In this document: piece after piece, positions 21,458-32,160 of the stretch
How positions within the stretch are numbered: the stretch's first letter is position 1
How the letters are laid out: the number at the start of each line of letters is the position of its first letter
Assembly (NCBI GenBank): GCA_028751875.1
Contig: CM054135.1
Span: 5,701,389 to 5,765,388 of the forward strand
DNA from: Rapana venosa
Lineage: Eukaryota; Mollusca; Gastropoda; Neogastropoda; Muricidae
Direction of reading: 5' to 3'
DNA length: 64,000 bases
The notes under the pieces: model-generated
Told to the model about the DNA's origin: nothing
What the model saw: only the letters and a program-made list of their open reading frames with translations
Databases searched by the model: none
Made by a program: the position numbers and the translations under genes

Positions 21458-21845
21458 CCACTTTAAGTCACGAGATTTCTCTGCGTGAAATACGGGCTTC
21501 TCTCCCCGGGCAGAGCACGTCGCCACAAGAGCAGCGCCACCCATTTTTTCTTTTCCTGTTTGCAACTGTTTTTGTTTTCCTATCAGAGTGGCTTTTTTCA
21601 ACAGAATTTTTCCAGGGACAACTCTCTTATTGCCGCGGGTTCTTTACGTGCGCTAAAATTTTTATGTAACACACAGGATCTCGGTTTATAGTCTCATCGG
21701 AAAGACTAGCGCCAAGACCACCACTCATGGTCTAATGGATGGGGGAAAGTTTCAGGCCCAAACGGGGATCAAACCACCGCACACTTCCGACCCAGACTTT
21801 TTGCTGTCTAGGCAGGCACGTTAGCTCTAGACCACCGAGCCCAGA
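21458..21845 (-). mobile_element. SINE family B copy, nearly complete
   Basis: Minus strand from the A box (TGGTCTAGAGCTAACG, about 21833) through the central domain (CTTTCCGATGAGACTATAAA) to the 3' GAGAAATCTCGTGACTTAAA at about 21485-21466. Confidence 0.85.
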
Positions 21846-21859
21846 GTAAGACAAGAGGA

Positions 21860-22082
21860 TTTTGAAGAGGATTCTTCCTCTGGAGTTAACATCAGTGCTG
21901 ACTTCATTCCCCATAAAAGTCCTTCGGATGAGACTATAAACCAAGGTCCCGTGTGCGAACGCGCGCAGAACATCTTGCGCACACGTTAAAACCCGTTCCG
22001 CTTTTCGGAAGAGTAGGCTGTTGTGTATCGTGAGTGCTTAATCCATTATACTCGAAATAAACGAATAAAATAAATAAAAATA
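21860..22082 (+). mobile_element. SINE family A, head missing
   Basis: Begins in the post-head segment (TTCCTCTGGAGTTAACATCA), has the central CCTTCGGATGAGACTATAAA (21921) and ends CATTATACTCGAAATAAACG with an A-rich tail that runs into a CA array. Confidence 0.85.
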
Positions 22083-22084
22083 GA

Positions 22085-22096
22085 AATGAACACACA

Positions 22097-22158
<62 letters not shown>

Positions 22159-22211
22159 CCACACACACACACACACACACACCACACACACACACACACA
22201 CCCCCCCCCCC
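22085..22211. repeat. CA microsatellite directly after a SINE tail
   Basis: About 110 bp of CA with CCAC interruptions then poly-C, starting within 3-10 bp of the family A tail. Confidence 0.95.
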
Positions 22212-22338
22212 TTTATTAATTGTAACTGGCTGCATGTGAAAGACTAGGATGAATGAAAGCGCTTTGTTTTGGATTTTTTGGGCAAGACATAGCGCTGTAT
22301 AAATTCCATGAATTATTGTTATTATTATTATTATTGGA
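22205..22338 (-). mobile_element. Element F copy (TATAAATTCC/AGCGC core)
   Basis: On the minus strand: a TAA array, ATGGAATTTATACAGCGCTA, then TCATTCATCCTAG and GCAGCCAGTTACAATTAA. This matches 62690-62795 in order. Confidence 0.75.
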
Positions 22339-22609
22339 GAGTCATCCACTAGGACATGAAGAGAACAGATGTCTGTGATAGTCCAACATCAGAACTCCTC
22401 ACTATCTAAAGTGGAATTAAGCGACAAAGGCTCTCCTGCACAATCGAATCCAATCCAGTTCAATTCAATCTCGTTGTTTATAACCTTGCATTGTAATTTA
22501 TAGCTAAAAAACAAACTTCAAAGTCGCTGTTTCCCTGCCTGTCTGTCCGTCTCCCTGTCTCGCACGCACGCACGCACCCCCCCCCCCCCACACACGCACA
22601 CACACAAAG
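22339..22609. other. No gene seen; short ACGC array
   Basis: Unique-looking sequence except ACGC/CA and poly-C at 22559-22608. Confidence 0.4.
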
Positions 22610-22611
22610 AG

Positions 22612-23090
22612 ATTTAGGACATAGACTGTTTGAAAAAAAATGTAATGCTTGTGAATTTGAGACAAAAATTGTTTGACCAAAATTTGATATGTAATAATTG
22701 TGAATTTGGGACGGAGATTGTTTGACCAAACATGTAATGGTTGGAGACTTAAGGAGAGAGATTGTTCGACCAAATACGTCGGGGGTTTACGATAGAAATT
22801 GTTTGACCCATTATATAGTGGTTGCGGATTTGGGACATAGATTGTTTGACCAAGTATGTGATGGTTGGGAATCAGGGACACTTTGATTATGTTTCCACAT
22901 TTGTGAAAGTAGCGTATTTATAATATTTTAGCTGCGTTTCCACATTTGTGAAACTTGTGGATTTTGGACATATTGATGTGTTTCCAAATCTGTGAAGGTT
23001 ACATTTCCAAACTTGTAAAATTTGTGGATTTAAGACACATCGAGTGTTTTTCCAAAATTGTACAAGTTGTGGAGTTAGACCTCAAAGTAC
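22612..23090. repeat. Degenerate tandem repeat, two unit types
   Basis: 22612-22875 holds about five units (~50 bp) containing GATTGTTTGACCAAA and TGGTTG. 22876-23080 holds units (~45 bp) containing GTTTCCACATTTGTGAA and GTGGATTT. Related traces recur at 23440-23520. Confidence 0.75.
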
Positions 23091-23430
23091 CCTGGGGATG
23101 CCGGGGGCCTGTCAGTATACATAACATTTTCCCTTTCTGGAAATTCTGTGCTGTGAATTCCCTCTTTTCTATCCCTCTCTTTGATTTTACCTTCTTCCTT
23201 TTCTTCATGTCATCTTCTTGTCGATTTTCTGCCTTCTTGGTCCATTCTCCTGCCTTTTTTTCCAGAAAGGCTTAAAAGGTTACAATATCTATCTCTCCCA
23301 CGCTGGAGAGAGTGCGCTGGGCCTGACTCGTCAGGGGCTTAACGGCAGCGCAACGTATTTTCACTCATATGACAAAGGGCAGAAGTAACTGTCTGAGTGA
23401 TCAACGATGACTACGAAGAAGAATATATTG
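23085..23430 (-). mobile_element. Repeat family D copy, nearly full
   Basis: Minus-strand reading order as for 17890-18200; inside it, plus strand CCTGACTCGTCAGGGGCTTA marks the conserved palindrome-like segment. Confidence 0.75.
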
Positions 23431-24235
23431 TTTTAATCGTTAATATTTTGTTTTCAAATTTCTGAAGGTTGTGGATTTCAGATACGTCGTTTGTTTTTCA
23501 AAATTTTGTGAAAGTTGTAATACAATCATTATTAATTCAATTAATGTTGTAGGAGAAGAAGCGGAAGTTTGTCCCTTAATGTTAGAAAAAAGTGTTTGTG
23601 CAGTTTGTTTTTGGAAGATATTTGGGAAATCTTTGATTTAATTTGAACATATCACAAAGAAGTAAAAACCAAAGACACTTTAACATATACAGATATAGGA
23701 TTATAGAGCAAATTATATATAGAATATATATATTATATATACGATCAAATGCATATAAAAGGAATGGTAAAATCACTGCACACACACACATACACACACA
23801 CACACAACTAAGATTGCCTTGGAAAATTTCGCATGGTATAGAATTTAAATAACTAAGATTGCTTTGGAAAATTACATAGGGTACACATTTAAACAATAAA
23901 GATTGCTGATAAAATTCAATATGGTATTGAATTAAAACAGATTTCAAGAGCCAATTTTTTTTCTTCTGCTAAAATCCTCCATCATCAGTGATTTCTCTAA
24001 GGATCCTTCTGTTACATTTCCGATCCAACGTTCTGTCAGGAGCAAACAATTGGGTTTTGAAGTGTCCTTTATTTCTGTACGTTTCTTTTAAGTACTTACC
24101 GGGTTATTGGTATCAACTTCAAGAGAACTGGAATGTGGACTCCTTTCGTTTTCAAATCGTATAGTGAACTGAGCTGAACCATATGGTGATGGTCAGAGAT
24201 GGGCTTTTTATTTGAAGTGACAAAGAGGTTTCAAA
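23431..24235. other. No gene seen; three-unit 43-bp tandem
   Basis: AT-rich. Positions 23807-23938 contain three imperfect ~43-bp units (CTAAGATTGC[C/T]TTGGAAAA). A short CA run lies at 23778-23805. No domain-bearing frame. Confidence 0.5.
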
Positions 24236-24352
24236 GACTTGTTCGTACTCGGCTGCTTTGCCCTCAGGGTGACTGGTGTTCTGCCCTCTGGGTGACTTCA
24301 GTTTTCTGTGCCTGGGGTACGTTGCTCCACCCTCAGGGTGACTGCTGCTCTA

Positions 24353-24354
24353 TT

Positions 24355-24386
<32 letters not shown>

Positions 24387-24388
24387 TG
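24353..24388. repeat. TTTC tetranucleotide array
   Basis: About nine TTTC units at the outer end of a family A copy; duplicated at 27116-27150 with one CT change. Confidence 0.9.
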
Positions 24389-24390
24389 TT

Positions 24391-24625
24391 TATATCGAGG
24401 ATAATGGAATAAGCAATCATGTGCTTTTTTAAAAAAAACATCCAGACCCCGTGTGTATGCGGTTTTGTAAATTTTGTCATCTGTTTCCACCGGCACACAA
24501 TGGCCTACTCTTCTGGAAAGCGGAACAGGATTTAACGTGTGTGCAAGATGTTCTGCATGCGTTCGAACACGGGGCCTCGGTTTATAGTCTCATCCGAAGG
24601 ACTTTGACATTAAGTTCGATTTTTT
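24391..24625 (-). mobile_element. SINE family A, head missing (unit 1)
   Basis: Minus-strand 3' part and central domain (CCTTCGGATGAGACTATAAA). Duplicated at 27153-27385. Confidence 0.85.
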
Positions 24626-24769
24626 TGGGTCAAACTGGGTGACTTCAGTTTTCTGTGTCTGGGGTACGTTGTTGTCAAAGCCTGTGTAAGTTGGAGGTTC
24701 ACAGAAGAAGGTTGTTGGAGGAGATAGTGTGGTGGTAACTACCTTAGGTGGGTGTCTCACTCAGTCAGG

Positions 24770-25140
24770 GGGACGGGATAAGCCTAGTGGTTAGAACGCC
24801 GCGTGGCAATCTGACGACTCGGGTTTGATTCCCGTTCAAGGGGATATTTTCCTCTGGAGTTAACATTAGTGCAGACTCCTCCTCCCCCCCCCCCCCCCCC
24901 CCAAAAGTCTTTCGGATGAGACTATAAACCTAGGCCCGTGTGCGAACGCACGCAGAACATCTTGCGCCACACGTTAAAATCCTGTTCCGCTTTTTGAAAG
25001 AGTAGGCTATTGTGTGCCGGTGGGAACAGATGACAGATTTACAAACCGCACACACACGGGGACTGGATGTAAAAAAAGCAGATAAGCGCTTATTCCATTA
25101 TCCTCGATATAAAGAATTAAAAAAATAAAATAAAGTTAAA
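24770..25140 (+). mobile_element. SINE family A, full copy (unit 1)
   Basis: Full-length copy like 27530-27905, but with an extra A in the A box region (GATAAGCCTAGTGG) and other single-base indels. It splits block X (flanks 24640-24769 and 25141-25340). Confidence 0.85.
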
Positions 25141-25535
25141 CAATAAATGGGTTCCTGGACCCCGTCGTTATTGCCCTCAGTGTGCTGGCTCAGGACAGGC
25201 ACCATGGAACACCACCAAATGACCCAGGCAGCACGCAGGGCCCTTCTGGCTGGTGACCCTACGGCGGTGTAACGTGATAAGCTCCCACCAGAAACAAAGA
25301 CACCCCTCCCGCCCCACTTGCTTTCCCTCGCTAGTGTGGGAATGGCTTGTGGTCCCTGTAGTCTGTTGTGTCCTGGAGTTGCCGTGGTACTGATAAACAC
25401 TACCGAGCCCTGTCTCTTTGGTGGACAAGTTGGGATGTAGAGACGAAGAGATACCATTTTTACAAAGAAGTTAACAAATGGTAATCGCCCTCTCAGAAGG
25501 GGGCTAAAGGAAAGAATTTGCAATAAACAGACCCT
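25141..25535 (-). other. Second half of block X copy, plus flank (unit 1)
   Basis: Shares CAGGCACCATGGAACACCAC, ATGACCCAGGCAGCA and TCTGGCTGGTGACCC with 9627-9700 and 47807-47870 upstream of the GPCR genes. No GPCR helices follow nearby, so this is an isolated copy. Confidence 0.5.
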
Positions 25536-25850
25536 CTCTTGAGATAACCATAGCTGGAGTGAGTGAGTGCTCTGACCACTGAGCTCCCCTGTCTCTCTCT
25601 CTCTCCAACACACTGAGCGTGGTTCCCTCCCAGATGGGTGACCGTACGCATGCCTTGGTTTCAGTACAGTCCCCCAGTTCACCAGCTGTAAATGAGTACC
25701 TGCCCATTTTAGAAATCAGAAAGGTAAAGCAGCGAGGGAGAGGAGATGGGCGCCGCCCTCAATATGCTGGCCTCTGGAAAAAGCTGAGGTTTCTGACACC
25801 TCGCTCCCAACGATGGCATAGGTTATGGGAACACTACCTTTTTTGCCTTT
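25536..25850. mobile_element. SINE family C, head-to-head rearranged copy (unit 1)
   Basis: A minus-strand head fragment (GAGCTCAGTGG read from 25585) meets a plus-strand body (GAGCGTGGTT, GATGGGTGACCG at 25615-25648) across a CT array. The body runs to CATAGGTTATGGGAACAC at about 25813. In an intact copy the head and body point the same way. Confidence 0.75.
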
Positions 25851-26301
25851 TATCTCTTGAATAAGACAAAGGAAAAATGTCACTTTTTACAGAGCTGTGT
25901 ATTAAAAAATAAGATTCATAATTGACAAGAAAGGGGGCGGGGGGAGGGGAGGGGGTAAGAAAATTATGCTAGGAAAGAGAAAGAACAGATCAATACTTGA
26001 TAGATTTGTTGGTACAGGGAAGTCTTTTGAAAGTATTGAGGCCGTTTGTTCAGTTGTGAACAGCATTTAAATAGAACCAAAAATGGCTACTTGATGACTA
26101 CCGCTTGAGAAAACGAATACTATGACAATTACGAACATTCACTGCGGGATGGAAGGAATACTTTCTCGATGCGGGATCTTCCCAAAGTGTAATTCAGCAG
26201 TTATTTTGTGATGCTTTTTACCTGCTGCTGGTTTTTGTTTCGCGTTCCTTAGCTTAACACTCTAGGGATCACCCACAATATGCACTCTGACTCCCTACTT
26301 C
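25851..26301. other. No gene seen; G-rich run
   Basis: AT-rich except a G-quadruplex-prone run at 25933-25956 (duplicated at 28704-28728). No domain-bearing frame. Confidence 0.45.
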
Positions 26302-26432
26302 GCAGACGATTGTGTGCGGGAGGGAAATAAATGACAACATTAACAAAAACGCATACACATGGGGATTGGTTGTTAAAAAAAGGAACATGTGTGCTTATTC
26401 CATTATCCTCGAAACCAAAGAATTAAAAAAAT
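26302..26432 (+). mobile_element. SINE family A, 3' end (unit 1)
   Basis: CATACACATGGGGATTGG, then GTGTGCTTATTCCATTATCC and a CAAAGAATT A-rich tail. Duplicated at 29085-29205. Confidence 0.75.
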
Positions 26433-26549
26433 ATCTGGGAATCACTGTAACACGATAAGTACACGCAGCATGAGAAGTTTATGTGCCTGACTCTTTTTGA
26501 AATCATCGCCATATTATAGACAGTCCTACTCTGACTTCAGAAGACTTTT

Positions 26550-26999
26550 CACTCACTCACTCACTCATCCCTTGGTCGGGACGACCGTTGGGGTACCCGC
26601 ACGGACGCTGCAAGTGGACCGCCAGATGGTTCTGTCCTGGGCTGTTTTCAGGAGGTTTGGTACAGTGAGGCCGGTCCACTCCATGATGTTGGATATCCAG
26701 CTTTTGCGTGGTCGTCCCTGCCTCCTTGCTCCTTCCACCATTCCCTGCAGAACTGTCTTGACAGGCTGTTATGCCTTGTTGTGTGGCCAAACCACTTCAG
26801 TTTCCTCCGTTTGACTGTATCTTTGCAATGGTTCTTGTTTGCCAGCCAGTGCCTCGATCTGTTGCCAGACGTAGTCATTGGTTTTGCGGTCTCTGTAGGT
26901 GATGTTCAGGATCCGCCTGAGGCACTTCATCTCAAAGGCTTGAATGCGACGTTCTAAATCGGCAGTAAGTGTCCATGCTTCACGCTGTACAAGCATTCC
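26550..26999 (-). mobile_element. LINE 3' end, truncated by duplication junction
   Basis: Encodes the C-terminal part of a LINE RT: EAWTLTADLERRIQAFEMKC, then LRRILNITYRD, then WFGHTTRHNSLSRQFC. It ends in a GAGT microtandem tail at 26550-26570. The upstream part stops at the junction (26999) because unit 1 contains only this end of the element that is longer at 29325-32160. This copy keeps its frame over most of 450 bp; the unit 2 copy does not. Confidence 0.85.
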
Positions 27000-27152
27000 T
27001 TGTTGAACTCGGCTGCTTTGCCCTCAGGGTGACTGGTGTTCTGCCCTCTGGGTGACTTCATTTTTTCTGTGCCTGGGGTACGTTGCCCCAACCCTCAGGG
27101 TGACTGCTGCTCTATTTCTTTCTTTCTTTCTTTCTTCTCTTTCTTTCTTTGT

Positions 27153-27385
27153 TTATATCGAGGATAATGGAATAAGCAATCATGTGCTTTTTAAAAAAAA
27201 ACATCCAGACCCGTGTGTATGCGGTTTTGTAAATTTTGTCATCTGTTTCCACCGGCACACAATGGCCTACTCTTCTGGAAAGCGGAACAGGATTTAACGT
27301 GTGTGCAAGATGTTCTGCATGCGTTCGAACACGGGGCCTCGGTTTATAGTCTCATCCGAAGGACTTTGACATTCAGTTCGATTTT
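27153..27385 (-). mobile_element. SINE family A, head missing (unit 2)
   Basis: Duplicate of 24391-24625. Confidence 0.85.
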
Positions 27386-27529
27386 TTGGGTCAAACTGGG
27401 TGACTTCAGTTTTCTGTGTCTGGGGTACGTTGTTGTCAAAGCCTGTGTAAGTTGAAGGTTCACAGAAGAAGGTTGTTGGAGGAGATAGTGTGGTGGTAAC
27501 TACCTTAGGTGGGTGTCTCACTCAGTCAG

Positions 27530-27905
27530 GGGGACGGGATAGCCTAGTGGTTAGAACGCCGCGCTGGCAATCTGACGACTCGGGTTTGATTCCCGTTCAA
27601 GGGGATATTTTCCTCTGGAGTTAACATTAGTGCAGACTCCTCCTCCTCCCCCCCCCCCCCCCCCCCCAAAGTCTTTCGGATGAGACTATAAACCTAGGCC
27701 CGTGTGCGAACGCACGCAGAACATCTTGCGCACACGTTAAAATCCTGTTCCGCTTTTTGAAAGAGTAGGCTATTGTGTGCCGGTGGGAACAGATGACAGA
27801 ATTTACAAAACCGCACACACACGGGGACTGGATGTAAAAAAAGCAGATAAGCGCTTATTCCATTATCCTCGATATAAAAGAATTAAAAAAAAATAAAATA
27901 AAGTT
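27530..27905 (+). mobile_element. SINE family A, full copy (reference)
   Basis: Reference copy for family A. The tRNA-like head (27532-27604) has an A box TAGCCTAGTGG and B box GGGTTTGATTCCC at tRNA-like spacing. Then come TTCCTCTGGAGTTAACATTA, poly-C, the central domain CTTTCGGATGAGACTATAAA (27673), AACATCTTGCGCACACGTTA, TGCCGGTGGGAACAGATGAC, GGGGACTGGATGTAAAAAAA, and the end TCCATTATCCTCGATATAAA with an A-rich tail. It is inserted in block X. Confidence 0.92.
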
Positions 27906-28317
27906 AAACAATAAATGGGTCCTGGACCCCGTCGTTATTGCCCTCAGTGTGCTGGCTCAGGACAGGCACCATGGAACACCACCAAATGACCCAGGCAGCA
28001 CCGCAGGGCCCTTCTGGCTGGTGACCCTACGGCGGTGTAACGTTGATAAGCTCCCACCAGAAACAAAGACACCCCTCCCGCCCCACTTGCTTTCCCTCGC
28101 TAGTGCTGGGAATGGCTTGTGGTCCTGTAGTCTGTTGTGTCCTGGAGTTGCCGTGGTACTGATAAACACTACCGAGCCTGTCTCTTTGGTGGACAAGTTG
28201 GGGATGTAGAGACGAAGAGATACCATTTTTACAAGAAGTTAACAAATGGTAATCGCCCTCTCAGAAGGGGGCTAAAGGAAAGAATTTGCAATAAACAGAC
28301 CACTCTCTTGAGATAAC
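27906..28317 (-). other. Second half of block X copy, plus flank (unit 2)
   Basis: Duplicate of 25141-25535. An apparent 90-codon minus-strand frame is broken relative to unit 1 by single-base indels, so it is not supported as coding. Confidence 0.5.
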
Positions 28318-28620
28318 CATAGCTTGGAGTGAGTGAGTGCTCTGACCACTGAGCTCCCCTGTCTCTCTCTCTCTCCCACACACTGAGCGTGGTTCCCTCC
28401 CAGATGGGTGACCGTACGCATGCCTTGGTTTCAGTACAGTCCCCCAGTTCACCCAGCTGTAAATGAGTACCTGCCCTTTTTAGAGTCAGGAAAGGTAAAG
28501 CAGCGAGGGAGAGGAGATGGGCGCCGCCCTCAATATGCTGGCCTCTGGAAAAAGCTGAGGTTTCTGACACCTCGCTCCCCAACGATGGCATAGGTTATGG
28601 GAACACTACCTTTTTTGCCT
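28318..28620. mobile_element. SINE family C, head-to-head rearranged copy (unit 2)
   Basis: Duplicate of 25536-25850 with the same inverted head, so the rearrangement predates the tandem duplication. Confidence 0.75.
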
Positions 28621-29084
28621 TTTATCTCTTGAGATAAGACAAAGGAAAAAATGTCACTTTTTACAGAGCTGTGTATAAAAAAAAGATTCATAATTGACAA
28701 GAAAGGGGGCGGGGGGAGGGGAGGGGGTAAGAAAAGTATATGCTAGGAAAGAGAAAGAACAGATCAATACTTGATAAGATTTGTTGGTACAGGGAAGTCT
28801 TTTGAAGTATTGAGGCCGTTTGTTCAGTTTGTGAACAGCATTTAAATAGAACCAAAAAATGGCTACTTGATGACTACCGCTTGAGAAAACGAATACTATG
28901 ACAATTACTGAACATTCACTGCGGGATGGAAGGAATACTTTCTCGATGCGGGATCTTCCAAAGTGTAATTCAGCAGTTATTTTGTGATGCTTTTTACCTG
29001 CTGCTGGTTTTTGTTTCGCGTTCCTTAGCTTAACACTCTAGGGATCACCCACAATATGCACTCTGACTCCCTACTTCGCAGACG
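28621..29084. other. No gene seen; duplicate of 25851-26301
   Basis: Same AT-rich spacer and G-rich run as unit 1, with scattered single-base indels. Confidence 0.45.
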
Positions 29085-29205
29085 ATTGTGTGCGGGAGGG
29101 AAATAAATGACAACATTAACAAAAACGCATACACATGGGGATTGGTTGTTAAAAAAAGGAACATGTGTGCTTATTCCATTATCCTCGAAACCAAAGAATT
29201 AAAAA
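29085..29205 (+). mobile_element. SINE family A, 3' end (unit 2)
   Basis: Duplicate of 26302-26432. Confidence 0.75.
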
Positions 29206-29324
29206 AATATCTGGGAATCACGGTAACACATAAGTACACGCAGCATGATAAGTGTATGTTGCCTGACCTCTTTTTGAAATCATCGCCATATTATAGACAG
29301 TCCTACTCTGACTTCAGAATACTT

Positions 29325-32160
29325 TCACCCTCACAACTCACTCATCCCTATTCGGACGACCGTTGGGGTACCCGACGGACCTGCAAGTGGACCGCCAGAT
29401 GGTTTCTGTCCGGCTGTTTTCAGGAGGTTTGTACAGTGAGGCCGGTGTCCACTCCTTGAGTTGGATATCCAGCTTTTGCGTGGTCGTCCCTTGCCTCCTT
29501 GCTCCTTTCCACCATTCCCTGCAGAAACTGTCTTTGACAGGCTGATATGCCTTGGTTGTGTGGCCAAACCACTTCAGTTTTCCGCCGTTTGACTGTATCT
29601 AGGCAATGGTTTCTTTGTTTGCCAGCCATGCCTCGATCGTTGCCAAGAAGTAGTCATTGTTTTGCGGTCTCTGTAGGGATGTTCAGGATCCGCCTGAGGC
29701 ACTTCATCTCAAAGGTTGATTGCGACGTGCTAAATATCGGTGTAAGTGTCCATGCTTCACAGCTGTACAAGGCGATGGATGGGACGAGTGGCCTTGTAGA
29801 GTCCTGACCCTTAGTGTGGGTTCTGATGTTGTGGTTTCTCCACACTTTCGCCACTAGTCCATGGAGGAGAGTGCCACAGCAAGTCTGATCTTCACCTCTT
29901 GTGTGATAGGCCTTCTTTGGTATGAAAGGCCTCCAAGGTACTTGAAAGTTTCCACCTCCTCTAGGTCTCGCGCCACTCATCTTGATGCGGTGGAGTGGTC
30001 GTGTGGTAACTGTTCACTAGGATCTTGCCTTTTTCGTGCTGATCTCCATACCGTGGCATTGGGATATGTTTCCAGTCTGTGGTGAGATCCTGGAGTTCTC
30101 TTCACTGCGCCCATGAGATCAATATCGTCTGCGAATCGAAGATTGTCAGACTGGCCTTCCTCCTATTGTGATTGTGGACTTGTAGTCCAAGGAGAGCCTC
30201 CTGCAAGATTTCTCCAGAACACGTTGAAAAGAACGGGGATAGCGGGCAGCCTTGTCGAACTCCAAACTGAAGTCCGGAAGAACGTCCCCGATTTCTCCAC
30301 CATAGGACTGCACTGTGGAGCTGTGATACAGCGCCTGGATGACTTAATAGGTCCTCGTCGAAGCTATAGTCTCTCATACTTGCCACAGAGCTTCTTGCCA
30401 CACTCGGTCGAAGCCTTTTTGAAGCAATGAAGTTGTTGTAGAAGCTTAGCTGATGTTGGAGATCTTCTCTATGAGCATCTGAGTTAAGATCTGCTCTACA
30501 GTGCTTCGACCTGGTCTGAATCCTGCCTGTTCTTCTGATAGGATTGCTTCTGCTATGTGTTTTCATCTGTTCAAGCAAAGCGTACATAACTTTGCCTTGA
30601 TGGCTTTATCCAGACTGAATGATCTGTAATTTTGGCACTTCTTCAGGTCTCCCTCTATGGAAGTGAACTAATGAGGGACTGGGTCCAACTGTTAAGGCCA
30701 CTCTTTTGCTGGTCCAGATGCGTTGGGCAAAGATTGTTAATGCCATTGACATCTCTTCCTGGGACCTCCGTTTTGATGAGCTCAGCCGGGATGTTGTCAA
30801 TCCCTGGTGACTTCTCCTTTTCAGGGATCTTACTGCTGTCTTCTACCCTCTTCCGTCCAGCACCTGTGTGCTTTCAGGATCTGATGGTCTGGGATCTTGG
30901 CTCGTGAATTTGGTCGGATCAGCCTTCAGCTTGTAGTTTACAGGTCACAGCAATATTCTGTCATCGCTTCATGATATGGCTCTCTCTGTAAAGGACTTTG
31001 GCCCCCTCTTTGGTCTTCAATAACGGAGGTCTTTTGGCTGTGGACTTGGTTTGTACCTTATTGGTCTGTACGCCTCTTGCTGTCCTCCTTTCGCCATGCC
31101 TTCTCAACAACTTGGATCATAGTTCTGACATCCAGTTTCCCCATGGCCTCAGTCATCTTCTTCTTGATTGACACTGTTGACTGTTCTATACCTTACGCCG
31201 TTTTCTGGGTTATGTTATACACTTCGGCTTTAGGCCCTACGTTGGTCGCACTAAAAACAAAAATAATGACTTACACAAATAGGTCCCAGGATAATCGTTG
31301 TAACCACGGTTGGTTCTTTTCCTCTCTTTCCCAAGGAAACTCCAGCGCTTGAATCCTGAATGTTCTTTTCTGGCTGAAGGACTCAGTGAGTTGTAGATGT
31401 TCATCTTGGAGAAATTCAATGCTCAAATTCATGCCCCCTATCCAGCTTTAAAGATTTCAAGCGACTTCCGGGGTCCTTCAGCTTTCCATGTGAACCGCAA
31501 ACGGGATATTTCTCTTCTGGTTCGTGTCTTCAGCTTGATCTGTATGGTCATGATACCATGTGTGGTCACTGCCAATATCAGCGCCAGGGAAAGTTCTGTC
31601 TGGGCTTTGTTGAATGCTGCGACTTAAATCGTTTGGGGCCAAGATGTAGTCAATCTGGTTTATGTACTTTCCATTTGTGAGTGCCACGTCGTTCTTTACT
31701 TGATGCTTGTGGGGGTATAAGGAGTTGGCGACAGTAAGAATTGTGGCTCTTGCGAATCCAAAAGTCTGAACCTCTAAATCTTTGTTTCGGTCCACGCCAA
31801 AAAACGGCCTATGTCCCTGCCATTGTCATAAGCGTCAGGGTCCGATCTTGGCATTCAGTCGCCCTGATCTCGAGAAAAGTCCTGTCATTGGAGTTGATTT
31901 GAATGGCGCTCTCCATATCTCTAGAACCTCGATTGCCTTTCTTCTCGTAGTCTGATGATGGTGCTAGACTTGTATGATGGTCATGTTTTGTGGTTTTGCT
32001 GCGACAAACGCAATGGAGATCAGTCTGCTTGAGATTGGGTACGCTGATGACACTGTTAGTCCTCTTCTTGTTGAGAGCTAACCCATAAACTTCGAAGATA
32101 CGAATGGGACATACTTGGACTGGCCGAAGTCCGTTGGGTCGGATTCGGCGAAACAACTAC
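29325..32160 (-). mobile_element. LINE, near full length but frameshifted
   Basis: A minus-strand APE-type non-LTR retrotransposon of about 2.8 kb. Order from 32160 down: degraded endonuclease; endonuclease end with NQIDYILAP (about 31655) and GADIGSDH (about 31577); linker; RT start with GIDNIPAEL (about 30800); RT palm with GVRQGCPLSP (near 30255); C-end with EAWTLT and MKCLRRILNI (about 29750-29690); tail near 29330. Frame is lost many times. Where it can be compared with 26550-26999, most differences are single-base indels, which suggests consensus errors as much as true decay. The DD catalytic motif falls in a frameshifted stretch and I could not read it. RTE-like clade is inference. Confidence 0.85.

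Larger units (their letters stand above)
24239..26999. repeat. Tandem duplication, unit 1 (2.76 kb)
   Basis: Repeats at an offset of 2760 bp at its start: ACTCGGCTGCTTTGCCCTCA at 24248 and 27008. Identity is maintained to the end of unit 1, where a minus-strand LINE (3' end at about 26550) is cut off at 26999. Differences from unit 2 are mostly single-base indels. Both units carry the same SINE insertions, so those predate the duplication. Confidence 0.9.
27000..29768. repeat. Tandem duplication, unit 2
   Basis: Second copy of 24239-26999, beginning TGTTGAACTCGGC and losing similarity at about 29768, where the LINE continues past the end of unit 1. Confidence 0.9.

Noticed and set aside
25098..25682. 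194-codon minus-strand protein
   Set aside because: It spans SINE C, spacer, block X and the tail of SINE A, and is broken by single-base indels in the duplicate at 27870-28450.
27532..27604. tRNA gene
   Set aside because: A and B boxes are present, but the acceptor stem does not pair convincingly, and the same head recurs fused to a SINE body at other places.
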